DNA of 38,850 nucleotides, from contig JAUCBJ010001523.1 in assembly GCA_032718475.1 (NCBI GenBank), forward strand, positions 1-38,850. The letters run 5' to 3'. This stretch comes from Nemertoderma westbladi. Lineage: Eukaryota > Xenacoelomorpha > Nemertodermatida > Nemertodermatidae. Below are positions 1 to 9,245 of this stretch, piece by piece (position 1 is the stretch's first letter; the number at the start of each line of letters is the position of its first letter). The notes beneath the pieces were generated by a model. It searched no databases. It saw nothing but the letters and a program-made list of their open reading frames with translations, and was not told where the DNA came from. The translations under genes and the position numbers were made by a program.

Positions 1-172
1 TCAATTCACTAACAGAATTAGATATATGTTCTTGAAAATATTCAAGTGTTCTTGCGTTGTATTTTGAGTTAGGGGTAAATAATTGTTCAAGTAATACAAT
101 AAATGTTCTAGGGTGTTCGGTGTTGATAAAGCCCTTGACAGTCTCACAATAAAGATTAGGTGGCCACAAAGT
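1..172 (-). pseudogene. Partial second copy of the ATR-like ORF
   Basis: This stretch matches 3039-3210 with about four substitutions in 172 bases, so it is a segmental copy of the middle of the ATR-like ORF on the minus strand. Similarity stops abruptly after the shared word ggccacaaagt at 162-172, and the left edge lies outside the window. It has no start codon here. I infer a recent duplication of part of the ATR-like locus; whether a longer copy continues to the left cannot be seen. Confidence 0.85.
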
Positions 173-241
173 TAGTTAGCTAGTGTTTTTTTTCATTATT
201 GTTTTACCAGTTTATTTTACCAATTTATTTATTAATATCGA

Positions 242-682
242 CTAAATTGCTGGTGTCGGAGAGACGCAGCAAAGTAGACACCTCAGACAATTAAATATAG
301 TTTTCCTGAATGAGTAGTTTGGACGGTTGCCTCCCCTATGAGAACATCTGGACTTACATCGAAAGCTACAAAGGCAGTCAACCTTTGTTAGCACTCCTGT
401 ACCGGTATCTTCGCTACTGACCCCGACTTCGACACTATCCCTTTCTGTTTTCCCGATGTCCCGATGTTTTTTCACCCATTTCAATATTCGATTATACCGA
501 GTTTTATACATATGGGGCCCACAAATATCTTGTAAATAAACATAAAACTCGTCTTCATTTCCATTAAAGTTATTAAATTGATTAACTAGCTGTGACGCAT
601 ATTCGATTTTATTTTTCCCCAGCCGCATTGAGAATTTCCGACCAATCCCGGGAACCTGGATGACCTTATCTGATTTGTACAT
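242..682 (-). CDS. BAF (barrier-to-autointegration factor)-like protein with C-terminal extension
   Basis: The first 75 of 146 residues align without gaps to the BAF/BANF1 fold. They keep the helix-hairpin-helix GIG (residues 13-15), the QF pair, the EDxF segment, the L-D-CG motif near residues 51-55 and the closing tryptophan near residue 69. BAF is a small dimeric chromatin protein that bridges double-stranded DNA and binds LEM-domain proteins at the nuclear envelope. Canonical BAF has about 89 residues; here about 75 extra residues follow, rich in Cys, Arg and Ser, which may be read-through of a missed intron or a neofunctionalised tail. The ATG is at 680-682. Overall identity is modest, so this is a divergent paralogue or a domesticated or transposon-borne copy rather than the standard gene. 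It lies between the ATR fragment at 1-172 and an AT-rich gap. Confidence 0.6.
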   Translation of the reverse strand: MYKSDKVIQVPGIGRKFSMRLGKNKIEYASQLVNQFNNFNGNEDEFYVYLQDICGPHMYKTRYNRILKWVKKHRDIGKTERDSVEVGVSSEDTGTGVLTKVDCLCSFRCKSRCSHRGGNRPNYSFRKTIFNCLRCLLCCVSPTPAI

Positions 683-1560
683 TATGTTAATTGAATGATG
701 ATTGAATGAATTGAAATATACCTACAAAGATGAATAGTTTGTGTACAGTAGGCCTAGTCTTAGCTTCCTTACATTAATATTTTCTTATTAAATTATCCCA
801 AACAAATATAGCCTAGCTATGTAATTATATCCCTACAGTATGCTATGCGAGCTAGCAGTGACCGTAGATGAACCTACACTGGCACTGTCTGGGTGGGAGA
901 CAGTAATTTGTTATAAAACAAATTATCCATAGTTTATGTATAATTTTGTACAGTACCGTAGATGGACTATATTTTTCTCCTTTCTATTCATTCCATTATT
1001 CGATTATATTAAAACAGATAAACAATAGCATTTACAATAAATTAAATAAATCCATTGACCATAGTACCATTTTGTAAAAATATGATAGCTACTGTACACA
1101 ATAGATTTATTGGATAGGAATACCGCTGTTGCCAAACAACTCATAAAATAAATAACACATTCTAGAATTTTGTGTATTTATTAAATGGAATAAATGGCCT
1201 TCAGCGAACAATAATTCTTACAATCTTTGAATGCCTATATCTGAGCTGTTTCTCAATGAAATTCAGATATTCTTACATATTTGGAATCCTTGCAACTAAA
1301 GCTTTTTAATGATATGAAGAAATTACGACTAATCGGAAGAATGGCCACGATACAGAGGGTGCGATTTCGTAAAAGGCACTTTTTTAAACGCTTATAAAAA
1401 AAATTTCAAGACAAAATCGCAAATTCCGACTTCATGGGGTCATCGACGGTGAGTGGAACCAGCTGATACTATGAACTTGTACTTAATTCTTTATACTATT
1501 AGTTTTTTCCCTGTATATTTATTATATATTTTATTTTTACTGATCTTGGGCGGATCAGAT
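683..1560. other. AT-rich intergenic DNA, no gene recognised
   Basis: About 0.9 kb without a credible reading frame. It is AT-rich, with short runs of A and T. I see no RNA gene, no array and no long inverted repeat. Confidence 0.5.
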
Positions 1561-1564
1561 AATT

Positions 1565-2460
1565 TTATATAGTAGGATCCGAAACAGGGGCACGGGAAAG
1601 TGCGTCTGGAATCGAATCGATATCGGAAGTGATATCGGAAGTGATATCGGAAGTGATATTGGAAGTGATATTGGAAGTGATATCGGAAGTGATATCAGAA
1701 CTGATATCGGAAGTGATATCGGAAGTGATATCAGAAGTGATATCGGAAGTGATATTGGAAGTGATATCGGAAGTGATATCGGAAGTGATATCGGAAATGA
1801 TATCGGAAGTGATATCAGAAGTGATATCGGAAGTGATATCGGAAGTGATATCAGAAGTGATATCGGAAGTGATATCGGAAGTGATATCGGAAATGATATC
1901 GGAAGTGATATCAGAAGTGATATCGGAAGTGATATCGGAAGTGATATCAGAAGTGATATCGGAAGTGATATCGGAAGTGATATCAGAAGTGATATCGGAA
2001 GGATGGACCCAATCAGTTGGTTGGTTATCCAGAACTGGACAAATAATACCTTGTTCAACCATTTTCTCTAAGCGAGCTTTAGCCCAGTCTCTAATGGCTA
2101 AAGGAAGTTGCCTGGCTGTATGAATAGCATATGGTTGGGCATCATCTTTTAATGAAATGGTCATGGGTGGGCCATTCATTGGACGAAGTTTGTCATCTTG
2201 GTCAAAAACATCAGAATAAGCCTTTATGAGTTTCTGCTTAACAGTATCCCATTCTGAAGGCGAAGGTTCATCAGAAAGATGGAAGTCAACCTTGAATGAT
2301 GTTGTTGGAATTGAGTTTTTAATACCAATTGGTGACATATTAGAAGAATTAGAAGAAGCAACAGACTGAATTTCTGCAACTGGTTCTGGATATGAACTTG
2401 AAATAATTCCTAGGTTTTGACAAGTATACCATGCCAAAAGAATTCCATTGACTTCTTCAC
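1565..2460 (-). pseudogene. Ty3/gypsy pol fragment, internally deleted around a tandem array
   Basis: On the minus strand, 2003-2460 encodes a typical Ty3/gypsy segment between protease and RT: GILLAWYTCQNLGIIS, then YSDVF, GPPMTISLKDDAQPY, the basic L-Pro stretch, and RLEKMVEQGII with PTDWVHP. This is the start of the RT fingers. No catalytic YxDD is present. After WVHPS the frame enters the 12-bp array and comes out into IPDALSRAPV, which resembles the end of gypsy RNase H. Most of RT and RNase H is therefore missing. The right edge joins the ATR-like ORF directly at about 2440-2465. The fragment is not functional. Confidence 0.75.
1615..2004. repeat. 12-bp tandem array (unit gatatcggaagt)
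   Basis: About 31 head-to-tail copies of the unit gatatcggaagt, with single-base variants (ggaaat, cagaagt, attgg). The unit contains the EcoRV palindrome GATATC. Because 12 is divisible by three, the array is open in frames on both strands and gives artificial (DITS)n, (ISEV)n and (ISLP)n peptides. On the minus strand it separates two gypsy-like pieces: an RT start ending in PTDWVHPS to the right, and a DALSRAPV-like RNase H/tether piece at about 1565-1614 to the left. The array therefore sits where the rest of RT should be. Confidence 0.95.
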
Positions 2461-4299
2461 AAATGCAGATAAGCTCATCAGTTGAATATTCACCATAGGA
2501 AATGCAGCACCAACTACCCTTGAGTCTTTCACAGATAGACAACATATTGCACATTTAAAAATCCACTTACTATGTCGTTTTTTTGAGATAGCCATAAGTG
2601 CTTTTAAACATTTAACCTGAAGTTCAATGTCAATGTCTTGAATTTGATCAACATTACAAATGTAATTTAAGTAGGTAGATGCCTGGTTACCAAACTGATG
2701 GTCTGAAGGTCTTTCATCTTTAGGAAACAACTGAGATGAAAGAATAACAACAACGAAATCATTAATTTTATCATGTATATCGGGTAGATTGATGGACCAT
2801 AATATTGCAACATATACTGCACTTTCATAAACGACAACCACCTGTGAGGAATACTGAAGCAACATGTGCCAGTACAAATCACATATTATATAAATGTCTT
2901 CTTTGGAGAGAAAATTTGAAGAAACTGGGACTGCCAGTTCCTTTGGTGTGAAAATGTAGACAATTACTTCTATGAATTGTAGCAATAATGAATCGCAGCT
3001 TGAGTTTAACTTCTGACAAATTAAATGTAATTTAGACTTCAATCCACTAACAGAATTAGATATATGTTCTTGAAAATATTCAAGTGTTCTTGCATTGTAT
3101 TTTGAGTTAGGGGTAAATAATTGTTCAAGTAATACAATAAATGTTCTAGGGTGTTCGGTGTTGATAAAGCTCTTGACAGTCTCACAATAGAGATTAGGTG
3201 GCCACAAAGTAACCGGATTTTTATCTATACAGCTTGTCATAATGGAACATAAAGCTTCTAGAATCACAGGAAGTTGACAATGTGAAAGTTTAGGAAAGAG
3301 AATATTATAATCAAAGCCATCAAGGAAATGCAAAATGTATTTGTGATTCAATGAAACGCGTTTGGTCAGAAACTCTCCTATTACAATATCCAAACTTTTC
3401 AATGCGCTTGAGCTGCAACTTAAAATGAGTGTCGAATTGGAACAGACTAATTCTAGAAAATTCCCGATGCAACTTGAGGCGTGAAATTCAGCAATCTCAT
3501 CCATGGTATAACCTTCATCCACTAAACGATTAATACAAGCAAGAGACTTTGATTTAATATCAGGGATCCCCATCTCAAACGAATACAACAAAATATTCCA
3601 CATATCTGTAAAATGCTCCGAACACAAACAAGCAAAATTATCCATATTAATTTCAATCACTGGGAATAAAGAGCGCAGAAGCAAAAAGCTCTGGTCTAAG
3701 CTCACAATTGAAATTGTTGTGTTTGGACACGCCAACTGAACTTCCATTTCCTCAGTAACGCAAAACTGACTGATATAAAATTGATTAAATTGCAGCTGGT
3801 CCCCTGATGATATGCCAAACCCTGATATCACACATTCAACAATAATTTTATAAATATCAATTAAAAATCTGGAATAATAATCCACATTCTTTGATTGCAG
3901 TAGATAAATAATACTCAACATTGTCTCCTTGCATTTCTCATGAAGAATCCAACATCGATTATCAACCAAAATAGTTAGAAGTCGGTACATAATCCACTTG
4001 AGGAAGCCTATTTGTTCACTATGAGGACCGGTTTGTGGATCGGAACGATTATCATCAAAACTACTGAGAAATATTGATGGATATTTGCTGATTAGAAATA
4101 TTGTGAATTTAAAAGGAAATAGGTACCGCTGTGCAGCTGCATCACTTTCGGATAATTTACATGCGACTTTATCTAAATCTTGCAGTAAATTTACATAATA
4201 AGATGAAAGCAAATAGCGTATCTGCAAACATTTTTCTTCTATTACATCTTTGGAATCCGTATCCCAATTAACATTTTTCATAGCTTTCTGGAGATCCAT
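2410..4299 (-). CDS. ATR: ATR-like checkpoint kinase, N-terminal HEAT region only (intronless, truncated)
   Basis: The 629-codon ORF starts at an ATG at 4297-4299 and resembles the N-terminus of ATR, the PI3K-like kinase that responds to replication stress in the nucleus with ATRIP. Two stretches align well with vertebrate ATR: FLKWIMYRLLTILVDNRCW followed by LHEKCKE (about residues 99-125), matching the F-x2-WI-x2-RLL...LH-K segment; and FEMGIPDIKSKSLACINRL (about residues 242-260), matching the YGSPKIKSLA helix pair. Only about the first 600 of roughly 2,600 residues are present; the FAT, kinase and FATC domains are absent. The last 30 or so codons read out of frame through gypsy DNA. A 1.9-kb intronless ORF is unusual for an ATR gene, so it is either one very large first exon cut by the gypsy piece, or a retrocopy. 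Part of it (3039-3210) is duplicated at 1-172. Confidence 0.65.
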   Translation of the reverse strand: MDLQKAMKNVNWDTDSKDVIEEKCLQIRYLLSSYYVNLLQDLDKVACKLSESDAAAQRYLFPFKFTIFLISKYPSIFLSSFDDNRSDPQTGPHSEQIGFLKWIMYRLLTILVDNRCWILHEKCKETMLSIIYLLQSKNVDYYSRFLIDIYKIIVECVISGFGISSGDQLQFNQFYISQFCVTEEMEVQLACPNTTISIVSLDQSFLLLRSLFPVIEINMDNFACLCSEHFTDMWNILLYSFEMGIPDIKSKSLACINRLVDEGYTMDEIAEFHASSCIGNFLELVCSNSTLILSCSSSALKSLDIVIGEFLTKRVSLNHKYILHFLDGFDYNILFPKLSHCQLPVILEALCSIMTSCIDKNPVTLWPPNLYCETVKSFINTEHPRTFIVLLEQLFTPNSKYNARTLEYFQEHISNSVSGLKSKLHLICQKLNSSCDSLLLQFIEVIVYIFTPKELAVPVSSNFLSKEDIYIICDLYWHMLLQYSSQVVVVYESAVYVAILWSINLPDIHDKINDFVVVILSSQLFPKDERPSDHQFGNQASTYLNYICNVDQIQDIDIELQVKCLKALMAISKKRHSKWIFKCAICCLSVKDSRVVGAAFPMVNIQLMSLSAFVKKSMEFFWHGILVKT

Positions 4300-4555
4300 T
4301 ATAAATGTATTACTGTATAGTCACTAGTCAGATAGTTGTTAAATAATATAATAGCATTGCAAAATAACAATATCAGTACCGGTACGCTTAAATAGCCATT
4401 AAATTTGATCTTATAAATATAATTACATTGAGCCAATGTGAAGTTAACGACATGACAAGGTACTGCCTACCATACTGCCATACAACTGCAATTCAAACAG
4501 TTGGCATGGCCTAACGAAATTTCACTGGAAAAATTAAACATAAAAAACAAACAAT

Positions 4556-5069
4556 GGCCCCCCTCACACGGAGCAACTTGTTTCTGCAACTTGTTTCTGA
4601 AACTTGTTGCTGGACCCCCTCACACACAGAAACTTGTTGCTGCAACTTGTTTCCGAAACTTGTTTCTGTGTGTGAGGACTCCAGCAACAAGTTTCTGCAA
4701 CTTGTTTCCGCAACTTATTTCTGTGTGTGAGGGAGTCCAGCAACAAGTTGCTGGAAGTTATATTCCCAGCAACTTTTTGAAATACTTGTATTACATTCCA
4801 TTTTGATACTAGCTAATATTAGATAATTCGAGTGATGTGATATGATATTATATATAAATTACTGGACATGTTAGCTATTTATTTGGAAATAATTGTTATT
4901 TTCTTCAGCAACAAGTTTCTGTGTGTGAGGGGGTCCAGCAACAAGCTGACAAGTTTCGGAAACAAGTTGCTGAAACAAGTTGCAGCAACAAGTTTCTGTG
5001 TGTGAGGGGGTCCAGCAACAAGTTTCAGAAACAAGTTGCAGAAACAAGTTGCTCCGTGTGAGGGGGGCC
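4556..5069. mobile_element. W1: foldback/MITE with 98-bp perfect terminal inverted repeats
   Basis: The left end 4556-4653 and the right end 4972-5069 are perfect reverse complements over 98 bases, starting GGCCCCCCTCACACGG. The arms consist of two alternating words, CAACTTGTTTC-like and CTCACACACAGAAACTTG-like, which continue inward with less order. The loop (about 4760-4905) is AT-rich and non-coding. Flanks acaat and ttaag show no clear target-site duplication. The perfect arms suggest recent insertion or gene conversion between arms. The short reading frames here are repeat translations. Confidence 0.85.
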
Positions 5070-5389
5070 TTAAGGTCAATTGCTAATTGCATAAATGTGT
5101 ATGACATCAGGACATGGCCCGTGCGTGAGTAACTTAGCAGTAATTTCAGAATGTAGCCTACCAGCCTAGGCTATAGTCAGATAGTTAAATTATTGAGTAG
5201 CACTAGCACTAGATGGAATACAACTTACCGAAACATAAATTAAATTATTCCAATTCGCAATAGGCCTACTCATTTACTCCGGTTCTACAAACCATGTCTG
5301 ATCAAATACAAAGATCGAATGGAAATTACAGCACACGTTAAGACGTCATCCACATAACTGGTATGGTAGATTTACAGAACTTTCACAGA
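5070..5389. other. Unique spacer, no gene recognised
   Basis: About 320 bases of non-coding DNA between two transposons, containing one TAGGCCTA-like palindrome near 5262. I see no RNA gene or reading frame of note. Confidence 0.5.
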
Positions 5390-6041
5390 CAGTCGGTGAG
5401 AAGTCAAAAATTGGACTTCAAGTCCCATTTTAGACTTCAAGTCCAATATTGGACTCCAAAGTCCAATATTGGACTTTAGTACAACTCCAAGTGTACCCAT
5501 GCTGCCATACTGCAGTAGGCCTACTGTATATCGGTATTTAAATCAAAACTGCATCCCGTATATCAGTACATATATATCAGTATATTTATTACATAATTAC
5601 AATGCAACATTATTTTAACGATTAAATTAATTATTATAAGTATTATAAGCAGGGATCGCACACGTATACAGTCAGACATCAGTAGTTACTTTTTGCGGTA
5701 GTGGCAAGGCAAGTGGTATGGCTTTGCGGTAGCCTTACTGCCTTAGTCTGTTAGTGGTGTATACCGCGGTAGCGGTAGTTGAGTTATAGCTGTATAGTTC
5801 ATTCATACCCATACAGCCATACTACCATACCTGTGGTATTTTCGTATGGCAAAAATAAGACTATACTGTAAACTGTAACCTATTATGTTATTGAGTTAAT
5901 GTTTATTGACTAATTGTTTTGATTAGGTTCACTGTGTCAAGTGCAATGCACACATCTCTGCATCTCCAACCAGACACTATATAACATTGGAGTTGGAGGT
6001 GTCTCATTCAGTCATTGGTTCCCCCAAGCTTGACACTAGAA

Positions 6042-6250
6042 CAAAGCTGCCTCCGCTTTGCAGGACATCGCTTTAAGCCGTGAGGAGCTGAGGACCAGCC
6101 AGTGCAACTCATGGAGTGAATAAGCATGGTGGACAGCCCATGACTTTCTTGAGACGCATCTTTCTTACTGTCTTAAATGACACTGGCCTTGAAGATGCAG
6201 ATGATCTAGCAAATGTCATGGGTGATAAGGCTGTAAGAGTGTAAGGGAGT
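6042..6250 (+). pseudogene. LINE reverse-transcriptase C-terminal tail remnant
   Basis: The DNA from 6042 matches the LINE piece at 22858-22957 (cctccgctttgcaggacat, ccgtgaggaccagccagtgca, catggagtgaataagca). From about 6124 the plus strand reads GGQPMTF, then LNDTGLEDADDLANVM, then a stop after DKAVRV. This has the look of the last residues of a non-LTR retrotransposon protein (xDTGLxxxxLxxxMxDR). Frameshifts break the upstream part. It is a 5'-truncated dead copy lying inside W2. Confidence 0.65.
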
Positions 6251-6412
6251 TGTGGAGGCGCACTTTTGTCAACAAGCCGGCACAGCATTCTTATTTTCTT
6301 AAAAGGGCCTATATATATATAATGCAGCTGCAATGCAGCATGCCGATTATAGTAGTAGTATAGTATGTGGTGAGGTGATAGGGCTCCTTCAATTGGTAAA
6401 GTCAAAAGTGGC

Positions 6413-6462
6413 CGTTTATTGTTTTAGTTAGAAAAGTCTTCCTCTGTAACCTGTTCCTTTCC
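6413..6462 (+). repeat. Core segment shared by W2, W7 and W9
   Basis: This segment reads gtttattgttttagtta, then about 14 bases, then tgtaacctgttcctttcc. The same order of blocks occurs at 10237-10285 in W7 and, on the minus strand, at 13314-13360 in W9. The three host elements have unrelated words in their arms, so this is a rare link between families. It could be a conserved internal part of one superfamily or an independent small insertion. Confidence 0.55.
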
Positions 6463-8348
6463 TTCAATTGGTTTATGATAATGACGTGTGTTACTTCTTA
6501 CTTCTGTACTTATTATATGGAGACCCCAACACGTTAATCAGTTACTAATCCCCTTTCATCATCCAGCCGTTTTAAAATACCCTTGCTGTTGTATGGAAAA
6601 ATTAGAAGAGATGGTGGTAGCATCAACTTGTAGTATTTCTTTCTGATAGGGCTCCCATAGGTTTAGACGAAATCGTAGCTTGTACTGTAGTTAGCCTTAG
6701 CAGCAGCTGCAGTTGGCAAACCTGGCATTGCTACCAGTTTCCACCAAATATAATTTGTAATTAAATATTTGTTGGAGCATAATCTAATCTAGTCCTAAAG
6801 ACTCTAAAGTCCTGGGTACATAAGGTTGTAAGGTTAGACATAACATGAATGTAAATTGTAAACTAAACAATATGCTAAAAGTAAAGTACAAAGTACGGTA
6901 CCTAGAATGCTAGAATGTACCATTATATTCTAAGTACAGTACACTGAAGATACATACAGAGCTGCAAAGGTAACTTTCCATAACTTAATACAGTAGTAGC
7001 TGTCTGGCTGTCTCTCATCTGTCAAACTGTCATGCTTCATGTACCTTTAAGTTTGATTCTCAATTTCACGTCCAAAATTGGACTTAAAGTCCAATATTGG
7101 ACTTTTGTAAAAATTCAAAGCCTTATAAAAAAAAGTTCCCCCTGGTGAATTTCAGGTCCCCCTGTTCAAAACTCTTATTTTTTGATATATTTTCGATTAA
7201 AAAAAAAAATCCCGCCCGATCCAATTACCCAAGGCCCTGGAACAATTGGCTGATTTGAAGTCCAATATTGGACTCACAGAAGTCCAATTTTGGACTTGAA
7301 CTGGAGTCGAAGTTCAATTTTGGACTCAAGTCCAATTTTTGACTTCTCACCGACTGACAGTCAGTGATCTATGCCAAAATTGGCAGTTTTCAAAAATGGA
7401 AGTTTTTATTCCAATTTCGGCATTAATTCCAAAATTGGAACTAGTACTGATAGGAACCAGTCAGCCAGTTATTAGATTAATAATGTATTTTTGACAGTTT
7501 GAACTAATCTATTTTCATGCAAATTTATTAGGTCCTATAGTGCATTATATTTCGGTAAACGAACTTAGATCCTGCAGGGCGTGACTTTGACAGTTTGAGG
7601 AACTTATATCAATGCGAACTTGGGTCCTATATATGCGAACATACAGACATAGATCCTATATCTGGCAGTCTTGTTGAACTTAGATCCTAACTAAGTGAAC
7701 TTTGATCCTATCCGGTAGTCCGAGGGAGCTTAGATCCTAACTACTGAACTAGGTGAACTTAGATCCCAAATTTATACAAATTCCTTAGCACACGCTAGAC
7801 TGCTAGAGGAGAGGCGAACTTAGATCCCATTTCATTTTAGTGCTGGCCACGTTCAATTGATATTATAGTATTGTACTGTGTTACATTTTACATTAAGCAT
7901 ATAAAAGTACTTACAGACTTATAATGCAGTAGGGAACATACCCTTAAATAAGCTCCAAAAGTGGGTTCTTATTTAAGGAAAATGGCTCTTATTTAGGGGT
8001 TTTTGGGCCTTTTTTGGATATTTTTTCGATATAATATGCAATAACTTGTTTCAGGAAAAAATACCGCATAATTTTATTTCACAATGTAAAAGTTGGGTCT
8101 TTCTTGAACATAAAGCAAAAAACCAGAAAACATTTCACCGTCCGGTTTTTTTTCTACAAGCGTTTTAAAATTGCATCAAAAATACGACTAGTTCCTAAAT
8201 AAGGGGGATTTTTTAAATTTACCTTATTTAAGATATCGAAATTGTACACATAGAATACTAAAAGTCCCTAAATAAGAACTTTTTGACCTGGGTTTCTTAT
8301 TTAGGAATACAATTGTATTCCAAAATCTGCACATTCCTTAAATAAAAT

Positions 8349-9240
8349 AAATATTCCTTATTCCTTACAGTATGTGTTACACTTCTTTCATAATTCTTTG
8401 ATTTATGTCAGTCTGTATATTGCTAATTGTTGGGTTAAGGATAAGGACAATGGTTGCACTGCACTCTATAAATCCTCTATAGAATATCGTATCATAATGA
8501 AGTTGCTAGCACTGGCATTCTTACCTCACACGGTAGCATAGAATAGCCCATTGATATTCAAAAGAATAGCCCATCGCCCATCTGAGCGCACATACATTGT
8601 CACGTATTTCGATGAAACATGACTCAAGTAACTGGACATCGCCGCACAGTTTCGAAAAACTAACTTGTGTCCTGCATTTCCTCTTCTGCTCCGCGTTACG
8701 CCCCACTGGATTATCCACAATGTTGTACTTGAAAGGTGTGAAAAAAGTGAAAAACCAGATGTCAATGTCATGTCAATAGACACAAAGATGGTTCGGTTGG
8801 GCATGGGCAGCTGATAGACGTTATGAAGGTTAAAGATGATGACTGGATGACGTTTTGGCTCAACTGGCTCAGGCATGAGTGGGACACGTTCGTGGGACCT
8901 TTGCGCAGCATGAAGTGAGCAAAGCCTTAGCTAGCCCTAGCTGATAGGGGCCCCACCCCATTAACATGATGTCTTTCGTTAGTCAGAGGTCGTTCAACAC
9001 AATACTCGTCTCCTTAATTTGCCTCATTGCGTTCGTTTGTTTTTTACCAAACTTCAGATTATTTCTAATCTTTTGACAGACTACATACATACTAAGTTTC
9101 GTTTAATTTCATCAAGGAATGACCGAGTTATTAGCGATAAAAAATTTACAACGACGACAGACAACTCGTTAATAGCACCCATATGCTAAAGGCTTCGCTC
9201 ACTTGAACGTGGCTCTCCCCCACATTCAATCCGGTTCGAC
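8349..9240. other. Interior of W5, no gene recognised
   Basis: About 0.9 kb of W5 interior. Short reading frames on the minus strand around 8521-8876 have no recognisable motif and overlap one another in different frames, so I do not call a gene. The stretch 9080-9200 reads like the 3' tail of an old retroposon, but I cannot assign it to a family. Confidence 0.4.
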
Positions 9241-9245
9241 GCAGT

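Larger units (their letters stand above)
5390..7356. mobile_element. W2: word-array transposon, 5-bp TSD ACAGA
   Basis: The ends are CAGTCGGTGAGAAGTC at 5390 and its reverse complement finishing at 7356. Both arms are filled with the palindromic word AAGTCCAATATTGGACTT and variants (left 5400-5478, right 7068-7106 and 7257-7350). The left flank is ACAGA (5385-5389). On the right only A precedes W3, but removing W3 and one copy of its own duplication restores A+CAGA, giving an exact 5-bp duplication. No transposase is encoded. The interior holds a LINE tail (6042-6250) and a core segment near 6413-6462 shared with W7 and W9. Length is 1,967 bp. Confidence 0.85.

Noticed and set aside
1555-2123. 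Plus-strand (ISEV)n and minus-strand (ISLP)n proteins
   Set aside because: Both are frame shadows of the 12-bp array gatatcggaagt; only the gypsy flanks on the minus strand carry a recognisable protein signal.
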